From Georhizobium profundi (GTDB lineage Bacteria > Pseudomonadota > Alphaproteobacteria > Rhizobiales > Rhizobiaceae), in contig NZ_CP032509.1 in assembly GCF_003952725.1 (NCBI RefSeq), positions 3,372,001 to 3,436,000 on the forward strand: a DNA stretch of 64,000 bases. Reading direction: 5' to 3'. Numbering within the stretch: the stretch's first letter is position 1; every line of letters starts with the position of its first letter. The notes beneath the pieces were generated by a model. The model had not been told where the DNA came from. It did no database searches and saw only the letters and a list, made by a program, of their open reading frames with translations. The translations under genes and the position numbers were made by a program. This document shows positions 52,959-61,709 of the stretch, one piece after another.

Positions 52959-54398
52959 CTACGAGCGCAGTCGCAGCCGAGACGCCGCTTCCTTGATGGC
53001 AGGCAACGTGACTTCCGCGCGAAGTCCACCGAGCGGGCTCTGCGTCAGCCGGAGAACGCCGTGATATTCCCGCGCGATCTCGTCGACGATGGAAAGCCCC
53101 AGCCCCGTGCCGGGCTTGCTTTCGTCGAGCCGGCGACCGCGCTTGACGGCCTCCGCCATCTGGTCTGCCGTCAGTCCGGGCCCGTCATCCTCCACGACCA
53201 GCGTCAGCCAGCCATCGCTGGGTCCATCGTCGGGACGGGCCGGAGCGACAGCGCCGACCGCGAGGCTCACCTTGATCCGGCTGCGGGCGAATTTGGCGGC
53301 GTTGTCGAGCAGGTTGCCGCCGATCTCCTCGAGATCGTGCTGCTCGAGCGCGATCCATACGCCCTTGGGTTTCACGCTCAACTCGAAAGCCAAATTGGGA
53401 TTCAGCCGGCGCATAACCCGTATCAGACGCTCGAAAGCTGGCTCTGCCTCGGTTCTCGCGAGAATGGATCCTGATTGCGCGACGATACGCGCCCGATCAA
53501 GATAGGTCTGTACCTGCCGCTGCATGGTCTCCGCCTGATTGCGGACGAGGTCGCCATGCTCGGAGGTCATGCCCTTCGATTCGTTGAGCAGCACGGCCAG
53601 CGGCGTCTTCAGCGAGTGGGCAAGGTTGCCCACCTGCATGCGAGCGCGTTCCACGACCCTTCGGTTGGTGTCGATCAGGGCGTTCACTTCCCCTGCCAAC
53701 GGCGCGATTTCGCGAGGGAATTCATCGTTCAGCGATGAGCTCTTGCCGGTCCGGATGCTTTCAAGCGCCCGACGCACGCTGTCCAAAGGCCGCAGCCCGA
53801 TCAGGATCGCCCCGGCATTTACGAAAAGCGACGCTACACCGAAGATGACAAGGGCAATCGTCAGTTGGTTGGTGAATTCGGCCACGTCGGCCTCGACCGC
53901 GTCGCGATTGCCGGTCACGCGAAAGCGCGCGACACGCCCTTCGTCGTTCAGTTCGACTTCGGTCTCCATGACGACGACATCGTTGCCGAACGGATCGACG
54001 ACGTCATAGGCGCGCTCGTAGAGGGCGTTGAAGGAGATTTCTTCCTGGCTCGGCCGGTCGAGCGACCGTCCCCCGAGCGAGATCGAGGATTTTGGTGGCG
54101 AATTCGACCCTTCGATCGGCTCCACGACCCAGTACCAGCCGGTTGCAGGCTGGGAGTAGCGCAGATCACCGAATTCGGGTTCTCCGCGCAACTCGCCCTC
54201 GCCGTTAATCCAGACGGAGTTCACGACATTGTAGAGATGCGCGCGCAGCAATTCGCGAAAGCCGCGTTCCGTGCCTTGGCGATAGAGCGTGTTGATGATG
54301 AGACCGACGGCGATGAGCGCGATCACCGCCCAAAGCGTCGAAACCGCCAACACGCGTAAGGTGAGAGAACTAACCCTTTTCGGCCGTGCCGCCGCCAT
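52959..54398 (-). CDS. feuQ: Sensor histidine kinase FeuQ (PhoQ-like)
   Basis: 479 residues from ATG 54398, with AGGAG eight bases before it; it overlaps feuP by 29 bases. TM1 near 20-40 (LAVSTLWAVIALIAVGLIIN), a periplasmic domain of about 130 residues with DPFGNDVVVMETEVE, TM2 (LTIALVIFGVASLFVNAGAI), HAMP, then HisKA with His in VGNLAHSLKTPLAVLLNES, a PhoQ-type sequence, and HATPase (LLDNAAKFARS, EDDGPGLTADQM, GTGLGLSIVDEI). In Sinorhizobium meliloti FeuQ-FeuP control cyclic glucan export and osmotic adaptation (from memory). The iron-uptake name goes back to R. leguminosarum. Confidence 0.85.
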   Translation of the reverse strand: MAAARPKRVSSLTLRVLAVSTLWAVIALIAVGLIINTLYRQGTERGFRELLRAHLYNVVNSVWINGEGELRGEPEFGDLRYSQPATGWYWVVEPIEGSNSPPKSSISLGGRSLDRPSQEEISFNALYERAYDVVDPFGNDVVVMETEVELNDEGRVARFRVTGNRDAVEADVAEFTNQLTIALVIFGVASLFVNAGAILIGLRPLDSVRRALESIRTGKSSSLNDEFPREIAPLAGEVNALIDTNRRVVERARMQVGNLAHSLKTPLAVLLNESKGMTSEHGDLVRNQAETMQRQVQTYLDRARIVAQSGSILARTEAEPAFERLIRVMRRLNPNLAFELSVKPKGVWIALEQHDLEEIGGNLLDNAAKFARSRIKVSLAVGAVAPARPDDGPSDGWLTLVVEDDGPGLTADQMAEAVKRGRRLDESKPGTGLGLSIVDEIAREYHGVLRLTQSPLGGLRAEVTLPAIKEAASRLRLRS

Positions 54399-55059
54399 TG
54401 CCGGGCTCCTGCATGCGGTAGCCAAGACCGCGTACCGTCTCGATGTAGTCTCCGCCGATCTTCTTGCGCAGGCGGCCGACAAACACTTCGATCGTGTTGG
54501 AATCGCGGTCGAAATCCTGGTCGTACATGTGCTCGACGAGCTCGGTACGCGACACCACCTCGCCAATATGGTGCATCAGATAGGAGAGAAGCCGATATTC
54601 GTGCGACGTGAGCTTGAGCGGCTGGCCGTCGACGCTGGCCTTCGACGCCTTGGTGTCGAGCAGCACGGGTCCGCATCTTAGCTCCGACGAGGCATGGCCG
54701 GCTGCCCGACGAATGAGCGCGCGGATGCGCGCCAGCACTTCTTCGAGATGATAGGGCTTCGCCACGTAGTCATCGGCACCCGCGTCGATACCGGCAACCT
54801 TGTCGCTCCAGCGATCGCGGGCCGTGAGGATGAGCACGGGCATAAGTCGCCCCCCCGAGCGCCACCGCTCCAAGACGCTGATGCCATCCATTTCCGGCAG
54901 ACCGATATCCAATACGACTGCATCGTACGGCTCGGTATCTCCAAGGAAATGGCCTTCTTCGCCGTCATAGGCCTGATCGACGACGTAGCCGGCATCGACC
55001 AGCGCATCGCTGAGCTGGCGATTGAGATCGCGATCGTCCTCGACAACCAATATCCGCAT
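54370..55059 (-). CDS. feuP: OmpR-family response regulator FeuP (PhoP-like)
   Basis: 229 residues from ATG 55059 (MRILVVEDDRDLN). Receiver with Asp8/Asp9, phospho-acceptor Asp51 (VVLDIGLPEMDG) and Lys in YVAKPYHLEE; winged helix with KLTSHEYRLLSYLMHHIGEV and SNTIEVFVGRLRKKIG. Overlap with feuQ shows they are one operon. It lies just after the small periplasmic protein at 55117-55404, the arrangement described for FeuN-FeuP-FeuQ in S. meliloti. Confidence 0.88.
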   Translation of the reverse strand: MRILVVEDDRDLNRQLSDALVDAGYVVDQAYDGEEGHFLGDTEPYDAVVLDIGLPEMDGISVLERWRSGGRLMPVLILTARDRWSDKVAGIDAGADDYVAKPYHLEEVLARIRALIRRAAGHASSELRCGPVLLDTKASKASVDGQPLKLTSHEYRLLSYLMHHIGEVVSRTELVEHMYDQDFDRDSNTIEVFVGRLRKKIGGDYIETVRGLGYRMQEPGNGGGTAEKG

Positions 55060-55116
55060 CAAGATGGCCCGCGCCTTGGAAAGATTATGGTTCAGTGCCT
55101 GTTGAAGGCGCTTGCG

Positions 55117-55404
55117 TCAACCGGCGGGAACGGTCCGCGTCTCGCGACGCGGCCTGTCGTCGCTGCCATTGCCGGGGATCAGCACTGTCACGCTGCAGGT
55201 TCCGTTCGGACCTGGCGATACGGACAGCAGGGTGCCACCGGTCTCGGCCACGACGCGCTGTGCCGCGCCGCCGCAGTCCAGTTGCACCATCTGAGTGAGC
55301 GGCCGCTCGTGGTCGACCTGGACGGTCGGCATTGCAGTCGCGGCCACGGCCGAAAAAAGAAGTGACGCTAGCATTGCGGTTCCGATTGATGCTGTCCGTT
55401 TCAT
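55117..55404 (-). CDS. feuN: Small periplasmic protein, FeuN candidate
   Basis: 95 residues. MKRTASIGTAMLASLLFSAVA...ATA is a signal peptide. The mature part of about 70 residues has two cysteines (LDCGGAAQR and NGTCSVTVLIPG) that could form a disulfide and a polar Arg-rich tail. It lies 57 bases upstream of feuP on the same strand. In S. meliloti a small periplasmic protein, FeuN, encoded next to feuPQ inhibits FeuQ. Assignment is by position, size and location; I cannot confirm sequence similarity. Confidence 0.55.
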   Translation of the reverse strand: MKRTASIGTAMLASLLFSAVAATAMPTVQVDHERPLTQMVQLDCGGAAQRVVAETGGTLLSVSPGPNGTCSVTVLIPGNGSDDRPRRETRTVPAG

Positions 55405-55500
55405 AGGCGCACTTTTACCGGAGGCACACTGAACGGCAAATGAATGCCAGCAATCTTCTTTGAGGGGAAGCCGCCGGCCCCGCCTGCGGCTTCTTCGTCT

Positions 55501-55707
55501 CTAAAACAGTCGGCTTGTAGCTGCAAACCGACCATAGACCGCGGCCGCCGCACCCAAAGCACCAATGGCCTGGAGCAATGCCTCCGTCAAAATGAGCTGG
55601 TCACCCGTTTCGAGCGTCAAGCCGAAGAGGCTTCCGAGAGAGGCTGCAGCGGCGATCAGGCCGCCCCAGATGCTGCGCGACATATACCAGGGCTTGATGG
55701 GATCCAT
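55501..55707 (-). CDS. Small phage-type membrane protein (holin-like)
   Basis: 68 residues with AGGAG before ATG 55707. Begins DPIKPWYMSRSIWGGLIAAAA, has one to two hydrophobic helices (IWGGLIAAAASLGSLFGL; ALLQAIGALGAAAAVYG) and a short basic end. Proteins with this look are found at the end of GTA/prophage tail clusters in Rhizobiales and are annotated as holins or hypothetical. Place directly after the gene 15 remnant supports a phage origin; a lysis role is unproven. Confidence 0.6.
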   Translation of the reverse strand: MDPIKPWYMSRSIWGGLIAAAASLGSLFGLTLETGDQLILTEALLQAIGALGAAAAVYGRFAATSRLF

Positions 55708-55734
55708 GCTTGTTCTCCTGTCAGTTAAAGGAAA

Positions 55735-57501
55735 TCAAAGGGTGATCACGGCGCGCGCCGGAAGCCCGAGAGCCATGCGCGATCCGATCTGGCGCACTGT
55801 GATCTCGATGGTCGAAAGCGGCGCGCCGAAGACCGCGCGTTGCTCCGCGTCCGAAAGATGAAACCGGGGCTCGAAGACGTCCACGATGTGCTGGGTCGCA
55901 GATCCGTCTATGATCTGAAGGCGGTATCGCTCGCCGTCAGCATCAAGCGATATGTCGCTGCCGAGCCAACTGTCGGAATCGATACGACCGCGCCTGATCC
56001 AGCAAATTTCGATGCTTCCCTCCTGATCCCGAAAGGCTTCGAGATGCACCGGCGCAAGCGGCGTCAGCGCTCGAGTTCCGCCTGCAATTGGTGTCGCGAG
56101 TCGCTGTACTTCTCCGCCGGTCGCCGAAATTCGCCAGTTGAAGGGGATGCCCACCTCGCTCGGCCGCAACCGGATCGGCGCCAACGCCTCATCCAGCACC
56201 ACGATGCGTGCGTCGATGTCTGCACCCGCAAGCATCGCGTCTTCCGTGCCGCCCTGCCCCCGCAGCAGGCCGCTCAGTCGCCAGTGACCGATTTCGGTCT
56301 CCTCGGCGTGCGTGAACTGAACGACCTCCCAGGCACCGGAATTGCTGCGCACTGCCAACGCGTTGGCGCCGTTCAACACAGCAAGCTCGGCTGCAGATTC
56401 CAGGCTCCCGAAGGCCAGCCGGCAAAATAGCGTCCCAGAACGGTCGAACCGGTTCGCGACACCAGGCTGCAGCGCAGCGGTCAGCACGCCCATGCGAGCG
56501 GGTCGTTCGATTTCTGCTCTCTCGCGAAAGCCTTCCTGCCCTTCGGACATGGAAAGGAGAGCGCGCTTGAACGGCCTGCTCCAGAGAGCCGCCTTGAACC
56601 ACCCTGTTTCATCGAAGCCGTCGAGTACAGGGAGATCGATCAGCTCGATCATGGGCAGCCAGGGCGCCAGCCTGTCAGGAAGTGACGGCGGCCTCGTTCC
56701 ACCGGTACCCGGCAATTTCGGCTGAGCCTCGGCGATGCTGCGCGCTTCGATCCGCCTTGCGCCGCCATCTTCGATGCGGGTCACTGCCCAGCGTGTCGTG
56801 ACCTGCCCTTCCAGAAGCAGCACGTCACCCGGTTCGATCTCGATCCGAGATGGCGGCAGAGCGAAAGTCGCCCGCTCACCTCCAGCCCAATGGTCGCGCA
56901 ACCAGGCTTCCGCCTGCGCCCCGGCCGTTTCCTCGGTCATCACAGCAGGCAGCGAGAGCCGCTGCAGACGCGTCTCCGATGTTTCCAGCCTGCGCGACCT
57001 GCCGATTGCCGCCGAATAATCGCTGTCCGGATCGATGTGGTCGATGATGCATTGGACGGCGAGCTCGTCGGTCTGCGATCGCACAAACGCAATCGTCGCA
57101 GCCTCGTCAGGCTCGACAAGCACATCCGCTGCCAGGGGCGCCACAACGCTGGTGGACCTTGAGCGGACGCGGATGACGCCTGCACTTTCATGGGCATCCG
57201 CCTGAGCAAGTTCGAGAAGCGGTTCGATCAGAGCGCGTGCCGTCATCGGCTCGCTCTGGACATAGCCGCTGAGATCGACGTTCAGATCGTCGCACCGGAT
57301 GGACGAAACGCCGTGGTCGATTCCGATCGCTTCGATGATGTCTGCCATGGCCGCGGTCCCCAGCCGGCCGTTCAGCCAATGGCCTGTGCGCCAGTTCGCC
57401 CCATCGGACCAGACAGCGCTGTCAGCCGGAAAAGCGGGATAGGGGCGCGCATCCCAGGTCCACCCGAAGATGTGATCCAGGTCGACCATGCCAGCTGGCA
57501 C
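55735..57501 (-). pseudogene. GTA gene 15 (baseplate/host-specificity protein), C-terminal half after frameshift
   Basis: 588 codons from GTG 57501 (or ATG 57489) to 55735. The opening MVDLDHIFGWTWDARPYPAF is the direct continuation of the upstream frame's C-terminus in intact family members, where a WxWDARPxPAFP stretch follows the glycoside-hydrolase-like domain. The rest has the phage-tail domain of this family (LPSRIEIEPGDVLLLEG-like region, then GLLRGQGGTEDAM). Read together with 57503-59572 minus one base the product would be 1278 residues, normal for a Rhizobiales gene 15. No good ribosome site precedes the second part, so it is probably not translated alone. Confidence 0.75.
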
Positions 57502-57502
57502 T

Positions 57503-59572
57503 TCACTGCTCGACCAAGTCGAGATGAGCCTCCATGAAGCGTCGTTGAATGAGATCGGACCGCGCACCGGTCGAGAAATACGGGATTTGCCCTTCCGACG
57601 ATTTTGGATCCGGAAAGACGTTTGGCTGGTTGGCTCCCTTGTCGACCGCCGGACAGCCAAGCTCGGTGAACCAGATGGGCTTTGCGCCCGGCAGCCAGGC
57701 GGTCGGCAGCGCGCGTTCCACACCGCCACGTCGCTCGAAGTGAGGATTGCTCCACCAGCCTTCCAGATCCTTCGTCCGGAAGACCCAGGGCTTGTCGTGC
57801 GCACCATCGGTGATGGGCGTGCGACGCCTCTCGGCGCGGTCGCTGGCCGTCGCATAATACCAGTCGAACCCTTCACCGCCCGCTATCTGTGCCCGCATCC
57901 CCACCCGATCAGTGGGGTTGGCGAATCCATCGGGATTGCCATCGGTGACATCACCGTCCTGCCAATCGGCAAGTGGCATGTAGTTGTCGATCCCGATCGC
58001 ATCGATCGCGTCGCTCATCCAAAGCGGATCGAGATTGAAAAACACGTCGCCGCTGCCGTCATCCGGTCGATAGCCGAAATATTCGGTCCAGTCGGCGGCG
58101 TAGGTCAGGCGAGTGGCGGGCCCCATGATGGAGCGCACGTCGTCGGCGAGGCGGATGAGCGCTTCGACGAACGGGAATGCTTCGTTCTCGTCCCGCAGAC
58201 GCGTCAGGCCGCGCATCTCCGAGCCCAGGATGAACCCATCGACGCCGCCGGTCTGCGCCGCAAGATGCGCGTAGTGAAGGATGAACCGTCGATAACCGGA
58301 ATCGCTGCCGGAATAGGCGATGCCTCCTGCACCGGCCGCAAAGTCCGTCGGCAGTGCGGGTCCGCAAAAGGCCTCCACCTGAGCCCGCACCGCCGCCGTG
58401 CGATCGGCGCTGCCCGTGCGACCGGGCGCCGGATAGCTCGTGATGCGACCGCGCCACGGATAGGCCGGCTGCTCGGCTCCGCCTTCGGGATCCGGCAGGC
58501 CGTTGCCAGGCGGAACATCCAGCATCACGAACGGATAGAGATAGACTTTCAACCCGCGCGCCTTCAGATCGGCAATGGCTGCACGCACGCTTGCATCGCT
58601 CGGCGTGCCGCCATAGGCGGGCGAACCGTCCTTCCTCGAAACGAGCAAGGCTGATTGCCGATCGATACCCGCAACCGACCAGGGCTGGCTCTCGTCCAGC
58701 CGCAAAGCCACCTCCACCCTCGGATCGATGCGACAGGCCCCCGCACGCAGGTCGCTGCCGAACCAGGCGCAAACCAGCGCCACGCTTTCAAGATTGGGGC
58801 AGAGCGCCTGCAGCTCATCGAGCGATGCGGCCCAGTCGCTCGTCGCATGCAAGGCGTGACGATTGAGAAACCGCCCCTCACCGTCACCCACTCGCTCCGA
58901 CACCGGTGCCGGTTGATAGCCATGTTCCGTTGCGCCCGGGATCATGGTGATGGCCCGCAGCCCCTGCTCCAACCGACCGATCGGGCGCATCACTTCAAAT
59001 GTCAGTACCGGGATCCGGTTGCCGAAACGGTCGAGCGGCAGGCGCTCGAACACCACATAGGCGAGGCCACGATAAGCTGGCGCCTCGCCGTCGCGCTGCT
59101 TGGCGTCGATCAATGGGTCTGGAAGCTGTTCTTCCGTGCCGTTATGGACCCGCATTTCGATCGCGGTCAGGTCGAGCTCCTGTCCGTCGGCCCAGACGCG
59201 CCGCACGCCGGCAATCACGCCCTCGCACAGACCGATCGCGAAATTGCCGAAATAGCTGTAGGTCTCGACCCGCTGACCGCCGCCCTTCGCACCTTGTCGC
59301 TCCCGCGTCACGGCCTCCTCGAAGCGCGTCGCCCAGATCAGCGTGCCTGCAATCCGCGCCGTGCCATACAGGCGGTTGATCCCCGCGCCTTCCTCGGCAG
59401 ACGGAATGCGCCCGCCCTCGAGGCGCGGCCCACGCCGCGTTTCGCCGCCGATCAGCGCCCGGTCGACCGCTGCTCCGGCCAAGGCGCCTGCCGCACGACC
59501 GACGATCGCGCCGAATGGACCGAACAGGCTGCCGAATGCAGCACCTGCCGTCTGCAAAAGAATGGTGGCCAT
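57503..59572 (-). pseudogene. GTA gene 15 (baseplate/host-specificity protein), N-terminal half, frameshifted
   Basis: 689 residues from ATG 59572, whose A is shared with the gene 14 stop (TGATG). Starts MATILLQTAGAAFGSLFGPF, with the glycine-rich hydrophobic N-terminus of the family, then RRVWADGQELDLTAI and the TIM-barrel glycoside-hydrolase-like domain (GFILGSEMRGLTRLRDE, LTYAADWTEYFGYRPDDGSG, KPIWFTELGCPAVDKG). It ends early at EAHLDLVEQ. One extra base near 57517 (GAC-T-TGG) shifts the frame away from the WSSSEVPAGMVD continuation. In GTAs this protein forms the baseplate and tail fibre hub. Confidence 0.8.
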
Positions 59573-60021
59573 CAGTCGGTGATCCCCGGAAAGCAATAGG
59601 CTGCGGCGACACGGCGCCGCCACGAAGGCACCAGGGCCGATTGGACGACGCTCGCCTGCTCGTAGGCGTGGATGAAGTGGTCGCGGCCGCTCAAGATGCC
59701 GATATGCCTGGCCGGCTGATCAGGCCTCCAGCGCAGTACGATCAGGTCACCCGGCTGCGCGACGGCGAGGCCGAAGGCCGCGCCGCAATGGCGTTCCGCC
59801 GCTTCCAGCAGCCTCTCGCCTTGGTTGCCATCTGCCCAGTCCGCAGCGTAGGGACCAGGCGCCTCCGGTTCGCAGCCGTACACGGCGCGCCAGACACCGC
59901 GGACAAGGCCGAGACAGTCGCAGCCGATGCCCAGGCTCGATCCCTGATGCCGATAAGGCGTGCCCAACCACCGCCTCGCTTCGTCGAGTATGCGCTGTCG
60001 CGTGATAACCGGCGTCGTCAT
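59572..60021 (-). CDS. GTA gene 14, NlpC/P60-type cell-wall peptidase
   Basis: 149 residues from ATG 60021, overlapping the upstream stop (ATGA). NlpC/P60 fold: ILDEARRWLGTPYRHQG, catalytic Cys in GIGCDCLGLVRGVW and His in PARHIGILSG, with the hydrophobic PGDLIVLRW strand before it. In GTAs and phages it sits at the tail tip and cuts peptidoglycan during injection. All key residues are intact although both neighbours are damaged. Confidence 0.88.
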   Translation of the reverse strand: MTTPVITRQRILDEARRWLGTPYRHQGSSLGIGCDCLGLVRGVWRAVYGCEPEAPGPYAADWADGNQGERLLEAAERHCGAAFGLAVAQPGDLIVLRWRPDQPARHIGILSGRDHFIHAYEQASVVQSALVPSWRRRVAAAYCFPGITD

Positions 60022-61010
60022 GGCACCACCGGCGCGCCGTCGTGCAGACCATTTTCGCCGGCATAGCCATAGGCGAAGTCGGAACCCGGCAGATGCGGAA
60101 ATCCTTTGAAATTCAGTACGTTGGCAAATTTCTCTCGGCACGTCTTGAACGTCTTGTCACAGCCCGACGTGAGCTGGAGCGTGTCGCCTTCCTGCGGCGC
60201 ATCGGCCATCGGCGACCACAGCTCGATCTCCGTGCCATCGTCGTGACGGGTGTGATTGAGCACCGCAACCGACACTCCCGTGTTCACACCGCTCTGCCAG
60301 GTGGCAAGGCCGTAGCGAAACCAGCCATCTTCAAAGCTCTCGATCCCGATGACCCGCAGCTTTGCTCCGTTTGCAACAGCAGTGACGGTCCCCATTCCAG
60401 TCAGCTCTGGCGCATCGAGGGTTACGCGACATCGGTGATCACCGAGATTGGCATCGCAACGGCGGCCATAGACGCGCCCCCGGACGGCGTCGAGCTGTTG
60501 CGCCATGCTGCGCAGCTCGGCACGAAACGCCTGTCCAGCACGCGAAACTTCGCCCAGATCGAAAACCTGCTTCAGCAGATGGCCCTCCGCCGGATCTTCG
60601 ATCAACTCGCCGCCCAGTTCCTGTCGTCCAAGACGGGTTCCGCCATAGCGACCCTCGATCGCCTCCAGAAATCCCGGTGCGAGATTGGCGCTGTTGTCCT
60701 GTGTCGCAATCCTTACGCATGCCGTCGTCGGGTCGGCCATGATCCGCTTCAAAAGCGGCACTGCGCGCGGCGTCGTCGTCACCAATTGCCTTGGCCGTTG
60801 ACCGAGCCGCAGTCCGAATTGCAGCATGTCGAACGTTTCGTCCGGGTGCCGCCATTTGGCGAGTTCGTCGCACCAGGCCAGCTCGAATTGCGGCCCGCGC
60901 AGGCTTTCCGGATCCTCAGACGAGAAAATCTGCGCCACCGCCGCTTGCCCAGACCAGCCTGCGCCGCGAGGCTTCAAACCTTGGCCGATCATCCCGCGCG
61001 ATCCGCGCAA
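60018..61010 (-). CDS. Chimeric ORF: terminase large-subunit ATPase core fused to C-terminal part of GTA gene 13 (DUF2163)
   Basis: 330 codons. Residues about 22-139 are the middle of a GTA large terminase: VAQIFSSEDPESLRGPQ, Walker B in FELAWCDELAKW, LVTTTPRAVPLLKRIM and TRLGRQELGGELIED. From about residue 139 on the protein is the C-terminal two thirds of the DUF2163 tail protein (gene 13): LGEVSRAGQAFRAELRSMAQ, YGRRCDANLGDHRC, GCDKTFKTCREKFANVLNFK and GFPHLPGSDFAYGY. The join is around 60585-60600 and is in frame. The terminase nuclease domain and the first about 120 residues of gene 13 are absent. The frame has no proper start: it is in the wrong frame relative to the terminase N-terminus (60916-61320). 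Confidence 0.85.
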   Translation of the reverse strand: MRGSRGMIGQGLKPRGAGWSGQAAVAQIFSSEDPESLRGPQFELAWCDELAKWRHPDETFDMLQFGLRLGQRPRQLVTTTPRAVPLLKRIMADPTTACVRIATQDNSANLAPGFLEAIEGRYGGTRLGRQELGGELIEDPAEGHLLKQVFDLGEVSRAGQAFRAELRSMAQQLDAVRGRVYGRRCDANLGDHRCRVTLDAPELTGMGTVTAVANGAKLRVIGIESFEDGWFRYGLATWQSGVNTGVSVAVLNHTRHDDGTEIELWSPMADAPQEGDTLQLTSGCDKTFKTCREKFANVLNFKGFPHLPGSDFAYGYAGENGLHDGAPVVP

Positions 61011-61320
61011 TGCCCGATACGCCGTCGATCATCACCTCTCGCGCATCGCCAAGCGTCTCCCCGACAAGCGCGATCCGCATTTCCGGGCGGGTGGCGCCCG
61101 TCCCGTTTGCCTGGCGCCCGGTGCTGGATGCCATGCCCTGCACCCACTCCGATCCCGCGCGGGTCTTTCCAGATCCCCGCCCGCCCATCAAAAGCCAGGT
61201 GCGCCAATCCCCGTCCGGCGGATGCTGGGCCGTCCTCCCCTGATACGCCCAGTCCGTATCGATGAATGTCTGCTCGTCCTGCGACAATCCCTTTGCCAGT
61301 CTCGCTTCATTCGTCGCCAT
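60916..61320 (-). pseudogene. GTA gene 2 (terminase large subunit), N-terminal fragment
   Basis: 134 codons from ATG 61320 (MATNEARLAKGLSQDE). Walker A is complete in WLLMGGRGSGKTRAGSEWV, followed by the usual MRIALVGETLGDAREVMIDG. The frame runs into a stop at 60916 just after RRRLVWASG. The expected continuation (VAQIFSSEDPESLRGP) is in the next frame, so there is a +1 (or -2) shift at 60936-60942. With the nuclease domain also missing, this terminase cannot package DNA. It overlaps the small-terminase-like gene by 14 bases. Confidence 0.85.
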
Positions 61321-61669
61321 CAGCGCCGCCCGGCTCCCTCTCCAGTTTGATCCGCTCCTCAAAAAGCGCTTCGATCCGGGCCGAAACGCGCGCCGCGAGC
61401 CGCTCTCGATCAATTTTCACATCTGCGTCCCTGCTGAAGACATCGGCCAGGATCAGTTCCAGAAGTTTCTCGTGGGTCTTCGCGAAGCTCACGATAAGAT
61501 CGAGGATCGACTTGATGTCGCGCAGTGCGTCTGCGTCACTGCGCTCCGCCCGCTCTTTCTCCGATCGCGCTCTGATCACTTCGAACGCGCCGTATTCACT
61601 CTCCAGGCGCCGCCACAGCCGATCCAGGAGCTTCAGGCCCCGCCGCTCCGCTGCCGTCTTCGCCATCAT
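61307..61669 (-). CDS. GTA gene 1 candidate (small terminase-like)
   Basis: 120 residues from ATG 61669 (MMAKTAAERRGLKLLDRLWR). All helical and highly charged, with DIKSILDLIVSFAKTHEKLLELI in the middle and a Arg/Glu-rich coiled-coil end (RIEALFEERIKLEREP). Position immediately before and overlapping the large terminase, size and helical make-up match the GTA small terminase; sequence similarity could not be tested. GGTGGGTGG lies before the start. A strong terminator hairpin ends 16 bases upstream. Confidence 0.6.
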   Translation of the reverse strand: MMAKTAAERRGLKLLDRLWRRLESEYGAFEVIRARSEKERAERSDADALRDIKSILDLIVSFAKTHEKLLELILADVFSRDADVKIDRERLAARVSARIEALFEERIKLEREPGGADGDE

Positions 61670-61684
61670 CCACCCACCGCGCAT

Positions 61685-61709
61685 AAAAAAGCGCTGCAAA
61701 AGCAGCGCT
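61685..61709 (-). terminator. Strong intrinsic terminator just before the small-terminase-like gene
   Basis: Perfect 8-bp stem AGCGCTGC (61690-61697) / GCAGCGCT (61702-61709), loop AAAA on the plus strand, six T on the minus strand after the stem. It ends 16 bases before ATG 61669. Confidence 0.8.

Noticed and set aside
55467-55493. Hairpin GAAGCCGC/GCGGCTTC between the holin-like and FeuN-like genes
   Set aside because: Good stem, but no T run on the minus strand where a terminator would be needed.
57489-57501. Genuine two-gene organisation for gene 15
   Set aside because: No ribosome site for the second part, and the two frames join exactly where a single continuous family protein is expected; treated as a frameshift.
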